NCBI GenBank assembly: GCA_902517275.1
Contig: CABYBQ010000007.1
Location: 1-45,250, forward strand
Source: an uncultured SAR116 cluster alpha proteobacterium
GTDB lineage: Bacteria; Pseudomonadota; Alphaproteobacteria; Puniceispirillales; Marisalimonadaceae
Direction of reading: 5' to 3'
DNA: 45,250 nucleotides
Shown piece after piece: positions 1 through 6,061 of the stretch; within the stretch, counting starts at the first letter, position 1; each line of letters begins with the position of its first letter. A program made the position numbers and the translations under genes. Below the pieces are notes generated by a model. That model had not been told where the DNA came from, ran no database searches, and was given only the letters and a program-made list of their open reading frames with translations.

Positions 1-2
1 AC

Positions 3-410
3 CTAGAAGGATTTGGTGCATGGTCTGTAAATGTAATGAATGCTGGCAATGGCAATCTGTCTGTAACATATGATGGTTTATTCAGTGGCGTTGCTATGAA
101 TGGGACTAAATTTGGAAATAATTCATCTGTTCAGTGTGTGGGTGGACTTACTACATCAAAAGGTAAATTTAATGACGAAACTGGTATATGTAAATTTCTA
201 TTTGCTAATGGTGATACTGCTTTCACAAAATATAAAGGTTCAGGTGAAGTAGGTAAGAGTGGTTCAGGAACTTTTGAGTTTATTGGAGGCACTGGCAAAT
301 ATAAATCTATATCTGGGTCAGGAACTGTTACGCGAATTACAATTCAGGCAGCAAAAAAAGGTTTTTCGCAGAGTAAGAATATATTTAAGGGTAGTTATAA
401 ACTGAATTAG
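3..410 (+). CDS. Hypothetical protein, 5'-truncated, glycine-rich beta-barrel type
   Basis: The reading frame is open from the window edge to a TAG stop, so the gene starts outside the window. The internal ATG at 36 is probably not the true start because codons 3-35 are open and the same kind of sequence continues. The visible part of about 135 residues is rich in Gly, Ser and Thr with alternating polar and hydrophobic strands. It contains the stretch IGGTGKYKSISGSGTV, which resembles repeats in small secreted beta-barrel proteins of the allene-oxide-cyclase or DUF3224 type. There are two cysteines (VQCVGG and GICKFL), consistent with an exported protein with a disulfide. I do not recognise the family firmly. 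Function unknown. Confidence 0.7.
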   Translation, partial: LEGFGAWSVNVMNAGNGNLSVTYDGLFSGVAMNGTKFGNNSSVQCVGGLTTSKGKFNDETGICKFLFANGDTAFTKYKGSGEVGKSGSGTFEFIGGTGKYKSISGSGTVTRITIQAAKKGFSQSKNIFKGSYKLN

Positions 411-442
411 ATTTAATAGTTTAGGTTTAATTTTTTAAAGAA

Positions 443-778
443 ATGGATAAAAATATGAAATTTATAGTTCTAGCGAAATATACAAAACAAGGTACTGACG
501 GTTGGCTGGATAATCCAGACGAAGACCGTCGTGCTATGGTTCGTAGTATATCAGAAAAAATTGGAGGAAAATTACTTGATATATCTTATACGCGCGGAAT
601 TTATGACGTAGTGGTAAATGTTGAAGCACCAAGTTCAGATACAATGACAGCATTGAAATTGTCAATGATTAAAACTGGAGCATTTGATGAATTAACTATC
701 TTGGAAGATATAGATCTCAATGCAATTGCAAGAAAAGGTGCTGAAATGATTGGATTATACAAGGCACCTGGAAAGTAG
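443..778 (+). CDS. GYD domain protein
   Basis: A protein of about 107-111 residues matching the GYD family (Pfam PF08734), small alpha/beta-barrel proteins of unknown function common in alphaproteobacteria. The start MKFIVLAKYTKQG and the core stretch ISYTRGIYDVVVNVEAP are typical: the family name comes from a conserved G-Y-D, here G-I-Y-D. Family members usually begin at MKF, so the ATG at 455 may be the real start rather than the one at 443. It lies 32 bases after the preceding gene on the same strand and is followed by a strong hairpin terminator, so it ends a transcription unit. No catalytic residues can be named. Confidence 0.85.
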   Translation: MDKNMKFIVLAKYTKQGTDGWLDNPDEDRRAMVRSISEKIGGKLLDISYTRGIYDVVVNVEAPSSDTMTALKLSMIKTGAFDELTILEDIDLNAIARKGAEMIGLYKAPGK

Positions 779-803
779 TAAAAACTTATTTTTTTTCGTA
801 ACA

Positions 804-830
804 AAAAGAGAGTCTTTTGGGCTCTCTTTT
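804..830 (+). terminator. Rho-independent terminator
   Basis: The arms AAAAGAGAG (804-812) and CTCTCTTTT (822-830) form a 9-bp stem around a 9-base loop, and the descending arm ends in a short T run. It sits 26 bases after the GYD gene stop and fits termination of that unit. Confidence 0.8.
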
Positions 831-943
831 ATTATTAGGGAGGAAGAAAATTACTTTGTTTAAATTTGCAAATTTTATACCTTTTATCTCATTAATTTAA
901 ATTATATATTTATGAATTGATACAAATAAGCAATACTAAAATA

Positions 944-1135
944 ATGGATAATCAAAAGTACAAATTAGAAAAATTAAAAAAAGCACAAAAAGCAAAGTCT
1001 AGCAGAGATGAGTTATTTAATTCCTATTTAGATAAAACAACTAAATTTGAAGATAAAATTGCTCTGGTTAAATTTAAACAAAAAGACAATAATTCTGTAT
1101 TTCTTTCAAGCCTTAAGACTTTGATGAAACAATAG
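944..1135 (+). CDS. Small lysine-rich hypothetical protein
   Basis: A 63-residue ORF starting MDNQKYKLEKLKKAQ. It is strongly basic and charged, with heptad-like Leu/Lys spacing in the first half that suggests a helix. An in-frame start further upstream at 917 exists, but ATG 944 gives the more natural protein. No strong ribosome binding site is visible, and I recognise no family. It lies between the GYD terminator and the truncated tRNA copy at 1174, so it is the last chromosomal ORF before the island, or a chance ORF. Codon use is like the neighbours. Confidence 0.45.
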   Translation: MDNQKYKLEKLKKAQKAKSSRDELFNSYLDKTTKFEDKIALVKFKQKDNNSVFLSSLKTLMKQ

Positions 1136-1173
1136 AAAGTATATTTCGATCTAGTAAATTCCGTTAAATAATT

Positions 1174-1237
1174 ACTTTATTAAGATTATTGGTAGCGGAG
1201 GAGGGACTTGAACCCCCGACACCCAGATTATGATTCC
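1174..1237. repeat. Left direct repeat: truncated tRNA-Met copy (attachment-site like)
   Basis: 64 bases matching 3712-3775 with two mismatches (1189 T for A; 1225 A for G). It contains the CCA end, acceptor 3' strand, T arm, variable region and anticodon loop of tRNA-Met, then diverges at 1238, so no D arm or 5' acceptor strand exists. It also includes 16 bases beyond the tRNA 3' end. It cannot be a functional tRNA. Read as the distal attachment scar of the island. Confidence 0.85.
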
Positions 1238-1425
1238 CTTTTCCTAAATCTATTTTATTAGTAAAATCAATAGTTTATACAATTAATATTTAAAGTGTAT
1301 AACTCTTGTGTGTAACTTTTTGTGCCTAAAAACTAATTTATTTAAAAATATATTTATGTAGTCCCCTACTCTACAGCGTTAAACACATTTTAATTTATAA
1401 ATTTTGTAATTATTATGTCAGATTT

Positions 1426-1728
1426 TTAAATTATAACTTCAAAACCTTCAAATACTGGATGACCTAGATATATATCACTATGTTGACCTGCACCTTTATG
1501 TGCTTGCCTAAAAGCATCCGATTTTGTCCAATTTACAAAATCTTGTTCTGAATTCCATTCGCTGTGGGACGCATAAAGTCTAAAGGTATCTTGTTTTTTT
1601 CCCTTTATTAAGTTGAACTTTTTAAAACCGGGCACATCGTCTAAATGAGTATCCCGTTCCTTCCAAATCTTTTCAAATTCAGTTTCACGTCCTAAAATAA
1701 TTTTAAACCTATTCATTGCTATATACAT
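1426..1728 (-). CDS. Antibiotic biosynthesis monooxygenase (ABM) domain protein, IsdG/HmuQ-like
   Basis: 100 residues from MYIAMNRFKIILGRE to the C-terminal GHPVFEGFEVII. Landmarks of the dimeric alpha/beta ABM fold are visible: VPGFKKFNLI, LYASHSEWNSEQDFVNWTKSDAFRQAHKG and the YLGHPVFEGFEV end. In alphaproteobacteria this subgroup includes heme-degrading monooxygenases of the HmuQ/HmuD kind, under iron control in Bradyrhizobium. A heme-degrading role here is an inference from similarity and from the Fur-type operator at 2324-2344 upstream of the preceding gene. It lies 77 bases downstream of that unknown gene on the same strand, so both may be on one iron-responsive transcript. Other ABM proteins act on quinones, so the substrate is not certain. 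Confidence 0.8.
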   Translation of the reverse strand: MYIAMNRFKIILGRETEFEKIWKERDTHLDDVPGFKKFNLIKGKKQDTFRLYASHSEWNSEQDFVNWTKSDAFRQAHKGAGQHSDIYLGHPVFEGFEVII

Positions 1729-1805
1729 TATTCAACTCCAATATTGAACATTTGAATTTTAATGTTCATTATTTTAAAACCAGACTTTAGTTAAATTTAA
1801 TTAAA

Positions 1806-2291
1806 TTAAACATATTTATTATTTTTAAAATCATAATTAATAATATTATTTATTTTTGGTTGTAAGTTAGAATAGTTAACTGGGTCGTTAAAAAATAATC
1901 CAACATCAGTAAAATCCTTACATATTAATTTTGAACATGAAATTGCTATATTTCTATACGTTTTATCAACCATTTTATCGATCAATTTTGTTGCCACTTC
2001 GTCTTTTTTAATTTGATAATTATACATTACTGACAATAAATCTTTTTCACTTTCTCCCAAAAAACAACAATTTGAAACTCTAAAATCAAGTTTCTTAACA
2101 CGAGATAAAACGACTGATCTCATTAAATCATCTATTGGTATCATTGTTTTTGGAATTTTATGGTTAGAGAGCAAATATTTTAAAATAGGCATTGGATTTT
2201 GAGCATAAAAAACTGCTTTAACCCATTCCCTGACACATCCAATGAAAAGACCATCAACATCATTGAGTTCTGAAATTTTAATAGAATTCAT
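1806..2291 (-). CDS. Hypothetical protein behind a Fur-type operator
   Basis: 161 residues starting MNSIKISELNDVDGLF. The frame is open further upstream to 2360, but that extension would translate the Fur-type palindrome as a run of isoleucines, so the ATG at 2289-2291, with AAGAAAGA ahead of it, is the better start. The protein has no signal peptide or membrane segment and looks alpha-helical. It contains five cysteines (CVREW, SNCCFLG, SCSKLIC) but no recognised metal motif. I cannot assign a family. Its position, directly downstream of a perfect iron-box palindrome and upstream of an IsdG/HmuQ-like gene, suggests a role in iron or heme metabolism (inference only). Confidence 0.75.
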   Translation of the reverse strand: MNSIKISELNDVDGLFIGCVREWVKAVFYAQNPMPILKYLLSNHKIPKTMIPIDDLMRSVVLSRVKKLDFRVSNCCFLGESEKDLLSVMYNYQIKKDEVATKLIDKMVDKTYRNIAISCSKLICKDFTDVGLFFNDPVNYSNLQPKINNIINYDFKNNKYV

Positions 2292-2323
2292 AAAAAATCT
2301 TTCTTGAATTAAACATTTATTAA

Positions 2324-2344
2324 TAATGATAATGATTATCATTA
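2324..2344 (-). promoter_or_regulatory. Fur-type iron box
   Basis: A perfect inverted repeat with arms TAATGATAA (2324-2332) and TTATCATTA (2336-2344) around TGA. It contains the core GATAATGATTATC and closely follows the classical Fur box built from GATAAT units. It ends 33 bases upstream of the start of the minus-strand gene at 2291, a normal operator position. In alphaproteobacteria iron control is often by Irr/RirA, so a Fur-family binder is inferred from the motif. Confidence 0.8.
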
Positions 2345-2387
2345 CTTGAAAATAAGTCAAAGTTTTTTTAAATTTCTTTTTGTTTAG

Positions 2388-2424
2388 CGTGATTTATAGA
2401 TTAGATTTTGGTTGTAAGACTTAA
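2388..2424. repeat. Imperfect direct repeat, copy 1, flanking the cupredoxin gene
   Basis: 37 bases starting CGTGATTTATA that match 2969-3005 at 30 of 37 positions. The two copies lie on either side of the cupredoxin gene in the same orientation. It may be a shared promoter element or a trace of insertion or duplication. Function unknown. Confidence 0.45.
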
Positions 2425-2461
2425 GAGTTGGAGTAAGTGTTATTTTTTTAATAAAATATAT

Positions 2462-2860
2462 TTAGTTATTATTTATTGACTTGATTAACTTTTGCATAAC
2501 TGCTTCTGCAGTGCTAGAGAGTTTTATTTTTTCTATTTCTTTTAAATTATGTAAATCATTCCCTACAATAACTAAACCCAACATTCCCATATTACCATGT
2601 GGTTCACAATGGTATAAGAATACTCCAGATGCATCAAAAGTGATTGAGTGGAAAGCATCAACTTCTGAACTCTCTGGGAGAGAACTCATATTAGGACCTC
2701 CAAGAAACTCAACATTATGCCCCTCATTTTTGGGTAACCACTCTATAGTGTCTCCTACATCAATATAAGCAATCTCTTTACTAAATGTGTCATCTTCAGT
2801 GAATTCAATTTGTATGGTTTTAGCATTTACAGTGTTTGAAATCACTATAATAAAAAGCAA
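2462..2860 (-). CDS. Cupredoxin (pseudoazurin/plastocyanin-like blue copper protein), exported
   Basis: About 130 residues with the type 1 copper ligands of pseudoazurins: His48 in EGHNVEF, then Cys85, His88 and Met93 in HCEPHGNMGM (numbered from the TTG at 2860). A small periplasmic electron carrier is expected. The mature domain begins after an Ala-X-Ala-like site (NTVNA|KT). A tail of about 30 residues rich in Lys and Glu follows the fold and is not typical. From TTG the signal peptide would have only 13 residues and no basic start. The open frame continues upstream to a TAG with residues KRIHILVNIISL, a proper signal sequence, but without ATG, GTG or TTG. The true start is therefore probably non-standard, near 2887. 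Confidence 0.85.
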   Translation of the reverse strand: MLFIIVISNTVNAKTIQIEFTEDDTFSKEIAYIDVGDTIEWLPKNEGHNVEFLGGPNMSSLPESSEVDAFHSITFDASGVFLYHCEPHGNMGMLGLVIVGNDLHNLKEIEKIKLSSTAEAVMQKLIKSINNN

Positions 2861-2968
2861 TGAAATTATGTTAACTAATATATGGATTCTTTTATCCTAA
2901 ATAATTACAGTCTAATCAAAATACTCCTAAAATGTAAAGAGTAATCGATATTTCTCTCTGGATACTAT

Positions 2969-3005
2969 CGTGATTTATAAGTTAGAATTTGATTTTAAGT
3001 TTTAA
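2969..3005. repeat. Imperfect direct repeat, copy 2, flanking the cupredoxin gene
   Basis: Second copy of the 37-base repeat (81% identical to 2388-2424). It lies about 70 bases upstream of the Cys-rich gene start and could belong to its promoter. Confidence 0.45.
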
Positions 3006-3075
3006 ATGGTATGTTTTAAAGGTATACTTATTGCAGATATGTAATAATATTATGTTAAATAAAGGAAGTTTTATT

Positions 3076-3228
3076 ATGACCGAACAAAGAGATAATGTAG
3101 ATACTTGTTGTAAAGATACTTGTTGTGCAAATGGTTGTTGCAGTGATGGTTGTAAAACAGGAGAATGTAGCAGCAATTGTTGTAGTGACGGATGTTGTAG
3201 TGAGTCAGTTAACTGCTGCTCTGAATAA
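3076..3228 (+). CDS. 50-residue cysteine-rich protein, metallothionein-like
   Basis: A tiny protein with 14 cysteines in 50 residues (positions 11, 12, 16, 17, 21, 22, 26, 31, 35, 36, 40, 41, 47 and 48). Pairs of Cys recur at about 5-residue steps, as in CCKDTCCANGCCSDGC, separated by Gly, Ser, Asp and Asn. There is no signal peptide. AAAGGAAG lies 7 bases before ATG 3076, a good ribosome binding site, so this is the start rather than the longer upstream frame. The composition fits thiolate-cluster metal binding (Cu, Zn or Cd), but it matches no metallothionein family that I can name. A modified-peptide precursor is a less likely alternative, as no modification enzyme is nearby. It converges on the CxxC gene at 3233 with a 4-base gap. 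Confidence 0.8.
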   Translation: MTEQRDNVDTCCKDTCCANGCCSDGCKTGECSSNCCSDGCCSESVNCCSE

Positions 3229-3232
3229 GAAG

Positions 3233-3415
3233 TTATTTCTTGTTACTCTTCCAAGTGCCCCCATATTGGTAAGTATTTTCAAATAAACTTTTAATTTGTT
3301 TTAAACAATCTTTACAAAGAAATACCCAATCTTTTACTTCATCGTATCTACAACGATACATCACCTCTTTTTGTTTAGAACATTTAAAACATTCTTTTAT
3401 TCTTAGTTTGGACAT
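3233..3415 (-). CDS. CxxC zinc-ribbon-like miniprotein A
   Basis: 60 residues starting MSKLRIKECFKCSKQ. Two knuckles are visible, CFKC and CKDC, about 25 residues apart, with an extra Cys in MYRCRYDEVKDWVFLC; this fits one zinc site. The linker is aromatic and basic. It is the second of two similar small genes: the partner at 3422-3589 has the order CYIC...YKCKID...CINC. Both share the pattern CxxC-x8-YxC(K/R)-x12-16-CxxC, so they are probably paralogues. The 6-base gap suggests one transcript. No family recognised. Confidence 0.7.
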   Translation of the reverse strand: MSKLRIKECFKCSKQKEVMYRCRYDEVKDWVFLCKDCLKQIKSLFENTYQYGGTWKSNKK

Positions 3416-3421
3416 TACATA

Positions 3422-3589
3422 TTATAAGTTATTAGTATTATGATTTTCATCCAATAATTTGAAGTTTTTATTATTTAATGCTTCGAACTTGGCACAATTT
3501 ATACATACATCATAAAAGTTAAAATTTTCATCAATTTTGCACTTGTAAAACTCTTCGTGTGGAAATTTACATATGTAACATTTTTTCAT
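3422..3589 (-). CDS. CxxC zinc-ribbon-like miniprotein B
   Basis: A 55-residue ORF from the ATG at 3587-3589 to the TAA at 3422-3424. It starts MKKCYICKFPHEEFYKCKID and later has DVCINCAKFE: two CxxC knuckles plus one Cys between them, the same layout as the next gene. The tail is rich in Asn and Lys. A likely cytosolic zinc-binding miniprotein of unknown role. It lies 94 bases downstream of a 15-bp Fur-like palindrome (3683-3697), which suggests metal control. The shared cysteine pattern with its neighbour is the main support that this short frame is real. Confidence 0.65.
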   Translation of the reverse strand: MKKCYICKFPHEEFYKCKIDENFNFYDVCINCAKFEALNNKNFKLLDENHNTNNL

Positions 3590-3682
3590 AATTATAATTT
3601 ATTCTGAATACTAAAGTTTTAATAGTAAGGAATTTATTTATTTATTTTTTTAATTTAAAATTAATTCAAATATTATACACAT

Positions 3683-3697
3683 AAATAATGATTATTT
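3683..3697 (-). promoter_or_regulatory. Fur-like palindrome upstream of the CxxC pair
   Basis: A perfect 7-1-7 inverted repeat, AAATAAT-G-ATTATTT. It agrees with the 7-1-7 Fur half-site pattern TGATAAT-N-ATTATCA at 10 of 14 positions. It is weaker than the box at 2324 and AT-rich enough that chance is possible. Confidence 0.4.
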
Positions 3698-3711
3698 TAT
3701 CAAATTGTATA

Positions 3712-3775
3712 ACTTTATTAAGATTAATGGTAGCGGAGGAGGGACTTGAACCCCCGACACCCGGATTATGATTCC
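3712..3775. repeat. Right direct repeat, inside and beside tRNA-Met
   Basis: Partner of 1174-1237 (62 of 64 bases identical). It overlaps tRNA-Met from the 3' CCA to the 5' strand of the anticodon stem and runs 16 bases past the tRNA end. It marks the inferred tRNA-side attachment site of the island. Confidence 0.85.
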
Positions 3776-3804
3776 GGTGCTCTAACCAGCTGAGCTACTC
3801 CGCC
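3728..3804 (-). tRNA. tRNA-Met (CAT), elongator type
   Basis: 77 bases with encoded CCA. Acceptor GGCGGAG pairs with CTCCGCT (one G-T at position 1), the D arm contains AGCTCAGCTGGTTAGAGC, the anticodon stem CCGGA/TCCGG encloses ATCATAA with anticodon CAT, and the T arm has GGGGGTTCAAGTCCC. Sequence and arms resemble alphaproteobacterial elongator tRNA-Met rather than the initiator, which lacks a paired first base. tRNA-Ile2 (lysidine-modified CAT) is less likely. The gene is the integration target of the adjacent island. Confidence 0.95.
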
Positions 3805-3867
3805 TTTCAGTAAGGTAGTTACTAAATATAAATTATTTTGCAGTCAAGTTATTACGAAGAAAAAAAC

Positions 3868-4536
3868 TTATAACGTAATAATTGTATCTCTTATTTTGTC
3901 TTCTATATTTATTTTTAGTTTGGGATAATCAACCGTTGACGAATTATTTTTTTGTTTGGTTATTGAAAATGTAAGTTTTTCAATAGCTCCTAAAGAGTTT
4001 ATAAAATTCTTATAGGTTGATTGGCTTTCTGATAATAGAACCTCTATTTTTTCTAAATTTAAGTGGTTATCTTGCATTTTATTAATAGGCTTTTCACTTT
4101 CCCAGTTTATTAGACTTGGAATAATGCCATTAAGATGAGTTTGATCTGCTAAAATGCTAGCTTTAGTGCCTGGCATAGCAAATTTCCATTTATAGTCACC
4201 TCGTGATGCTTTAAAAAAAGGTTCATAATATTTTAGGATTTTTATATCCACATTTTCAATAACATAACCAATTACTTGAGGTGATTTTCTCAATTGGGAT
4301 TGTAATTTCAGACTATCTAAATTAAACCATCTTTTAGAATTTAAATGTCCACAGTTAGGATCTATTGAAATAACTTCTAAGTAAACACTCTTACTTATCT
4401 TAACTACCCTATTATGTGTACCCATATCTCTATGGTAACCAATATTACTTAGTTTAACATTTAACTTATTTTCTACGTAAGAAGTTCCCTCATCCAAATT
4501 ATTAGCCGCTATAACAACATGATCTAATTTATGCAT
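3868..4536 (-). CDS. Glyoxalase-like domain protein (VOC superfamily)
   Basis: 222 residues starting MHKLDHVVIAANNLDEG, the standard opening of a glyoxalase/bleomycin-resistance (VOC) domain with an early metal-ligand His. The next stretch (MGTHNRVVKI, VYLEVISIDP) matches the second strand set of PF13468-type proteins, where a Glu closes the metal site. The C-terminal third is less conserved. A metal-dependent lyase, isomerase or dioxygenase activity is possible but the substrate is unknown. The start overlaps the end of mnmA by 8 bases, so translation is probably coupled and it is the last gene of the sulfur cluster. Confidence 0.8.
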   Translation of the reverse strand: MHKLDHVVIAANNLDEGTSYVENKLNVKLSNIGYHRDMGTHNRVVKISKSVYLEVISIDPNCGHLNSKRWFNLDSLKLQSQLRKSPQVIGYVIENVDIKILKYYEPFFKASRGDYKWKFAMPGTKASILADQTHLNGIIPSLINWESEKPINKMQDNHLNLEKIEVLLSESQSTYKNFINSLGAIEKLTFSITKQKNNSSTVDYPKLKINIEDKIRDTIITL

Positions 4537-5722
4537 TAATAAAATTATTCAAATCTAGCATATTTGGGGCATCTGTTATCCATCCACCACCTAAAACGTG
4601 GGAATGATCTTTAGTATTATAAAATACGGCCGCCTGCCCTATTGAAACTCCAAATTGAGGTTCATCAAAGTCTAATTCAGAAGTACCAGTTTTAAAATCA
4701 ACTTTAATTTTTCCTACAACTGGATTTGAAGTATTTCTTAATTTTACTAAAATTTTAAATTCTTTATTATGAGGTTTATCTAATATCCAATTACATTCTG
4801 TAATTTTAATTTTTTTACAAGCCAAATAATCTTTAGGGCCTACTATCACCTGTTTTTTTTTTGCATCCAGGGCAATAACATATAAGAGTGAATTATTGTC
4901 ATCAACTCCTTTTCTGCCACCAATTCCTATGCCCTTTCTTTGTCCTATAGTAAAGTCAATGATACCATTATGTTGACCCAATTTTTTTCCCTCAATATCA
5001 ACAATATCTCCAACATCGATACTTCCTGGTCTTAATTTACGAACAACATCTGCATACTTCCCATCTGGAACAAAGCATATATCTTGACTGTCTGGTTTTT
5101 CTGCGACATCGAGATTATATTTTCTTGCTACAGACCTAGTTTCTTTTTTTGTTAATGAACCTAAAGGAAATCTTAAGAACTCAAGTTGATTTTTTGTTGT
5201 TGCAAACAAAAAATATGACTGGTCTTTAGAAGAATCTATTCCCTTATACAAACTTGGGATACCTGTATGTTTTTTTCTTCTGATATAATGTCCAGTTGCC
5301 ATAGCACTCGCACCTAATTTTTTAGCCCTATCGAACATGTCTATAAACTTAACTGTTTGATTACATCTTATACAAGGAATAGGTGTTTCTCCTCGAAGGT
5401 ATGAATCTGCAAAGTCTTCCATTACTTGATCTTGAAAAAGATTTTCATAGTTTAATACATAATGTGGAATTTGAAGTTTACTTGACACTAATCTCGCATC
5501 TTTTATATCAGATCCTGCACAACATGCTCCCTTTTTTTGAAGTGCCTGACCATGATCATATAACTGCATAGTTAAACCAACAACATCAAAACCTGCTTCA
5601 ACAAGTAAAGCCGCTGTAACAGAAGAGTCAACTCCTCCAGACATGGCTACAACTACTCTGTGTTCGGAAGGATTACCCTTTAAATCCATATCTTCAATTA
5701 CTTGGTTAATGTTAATCATCAA
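4529..5722 (-). CDS. mnmA: tRNA-specific 2-thiouridylase MnmA
   Basis: 397 residues, slightly longer than the 360-380 typical of the family. The enzyme adenylates U34 of Lys, Glu and Gln tRNAs and replaces O2 with sulfur. The PP-loop is SGGVDSS (28-34). The nucleophile is the Cys in CIRCN (Cys120) and the persulfide Cys is in DSQDICFVP (Cys217); both are present. GHYIRR and the C-terminal barrel (FGVSIGQAAVFY) also match. It starts 2 bases after the ferredoxin gene (stop at 5725). Sulfur should come from a cysteine desulfurase, and a broken desulfurase gene sits two genes upstream. Two adjacent ATG codons make the start uncertain by one residue. Confidence 0.97.
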   Translation of the reverse strand: MMININQVIEDMDLKGNPSEHRVVVAMSGGVDSSVTAALLVEAGFDVVGLTMQLYDHGQALQKKGACCAGSDIKDARLVSSKLQIPHYVLNYENLFQDQVMEDFADSYLRGETPIPCIRCNQTVKFIDMFDRAKKLGASAMATGHYIRRKKHTGIPSLYKGIDSSKDQSYFLFATTKNQLEFLRFPLGSLTKKETRSVARKYNLDVAEKPDSQDICFVPDGKYADVVRKLRPGSIDVGDIVDIEGKKLGQHNGIIDFTIGQRKGIGIGGRKGVDDNNSLLYVIALDAKKKQVIVGPKDYLACKKIKITECNWILDKPHNKEFKILVKLRNTSNPVVGKIKVDFKTGTSELDFDEPQFGVSIGQAAVFYNTKDHSHVLGGGWITDAPNMLDLNNFINA

Positions 5723-5724
5723 CC

Positions 5725-6036
5725 TTACTCTTCTGGTATAGTCATTCGTAAACCGTCTAACTCATTTGATACCTCTATTTGGCATGAAAGACGCGAGGTT
5801 GATTGTAAACCCACAGCTAAATCTAACATATCTTCTTCATCAGGATTAGGAGCACCTACAATTGAGTACCAATCTTTATCAATAATCACATGACATGTAC
5901 AACAAGAGATTGAACCACCACATGTACCCTCAATTTCTAAATCATTATCTCTAGCAACTTCCATTACAGACAATCCATTTTCTGCTTCAACAGATTTTTC
6001 AGTTCCTTCTGAGTCAACAAATATAAGTTTAGGCAC
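5725..6036 (-). CDS. [2Fe-2S] ferredoxin, adrenodoxin/ISC type
   Basis: 103 residues. Cluster ligands follow the C-x5-C-x2-C spacing: Cys39, Cys45 and Cys48 in TCGGSISCCTCH, with Cys85 in SRLSCQIEVS. Cys46 is an extra cysteine next to a ligand. The acidic patch before the last ligand (NPDEEDMLDLA) is the partner-docking region of vertebrate-type ferredoxins. It lies 25 bases after the cysteine desulfurase gene and 2 bases before mnmA, so it likely supplies electrons for Fe-S assembly or thiolation (inference from context). Fdx of the ISC system is the closest known role. No isc scaffold genes are in the window. Confidence 0.93.
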   Translation of the reverse strand: MPKLIFVDSEGTEKSVEAENGLSVMEVARDNDLEIEGTCGGSISCCTCHVIIDKDWYSIVGAPNPDEEDMLDLAVGLQSTSRLSCQIEVSNELDGLRMTIPEE

Positions 6037-6061
6037 CTTTTACTCCAAAATTTATTAATAT

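Larger units (their letters stand above)
1174..3775. mobile_element. Small tRNA-Met-associated genomic island, bounded by 64-bp direct repeats
   Basis: The intact tRNA-Met gene on the minus strand has its 3' end toward low coordinates. A copy of that 3' part (1174-1237) lies 2.5 kb beyond it. This is the layout left when an element integrates into the 3' half of a tRNA gene by a tyrosine recombinase: one end keeps a whole tRNA, the other a truncated copy. The repeat reaches through the T arm and anticodon loop into the 5' strand of the anticodon stem. Cargo: an ABM monooxygenase, an unknown protein, a cupredoxin, a Cys-rich peptide and two CxxC miniproteins. No integrase is present, so the element is a remnant or was mobilised in trans. 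The stretch 1238-1425 holds no convincing gene. Confidence 0.7.

Noticed and set aside
1174-1237. A second tRNA gene next to 1174-1237
   Set aside because: It matches only the 3' part of tRNA-Met. No D arm or 5' acceptor strand follows after 1237, so no tRNA can fold.
1369-1387. Small hairpin TGTAG ... CTACA in the island
   Set aside because: A 5-bp stem with a 9-base loop and no T run. Not a terminator or known RNA that I can support.
2292-2360. Longer start (MTYFQV...) for the minus-strand gene at 1806-2291
   Set aside because: The extra codons are the Fur-type palindrome itself, read as a run of isoleucines. The ATG at 2289-2291 has a ribosome binding site.
2982-3176. Minus-strand ORF across the Cys-rich gene
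   Set aside because: It is the antisense shadow of the Cys-rich frame. Its repeated Gln/Leu/Ser pattern comes from the TGT-rich codons of the real gene.
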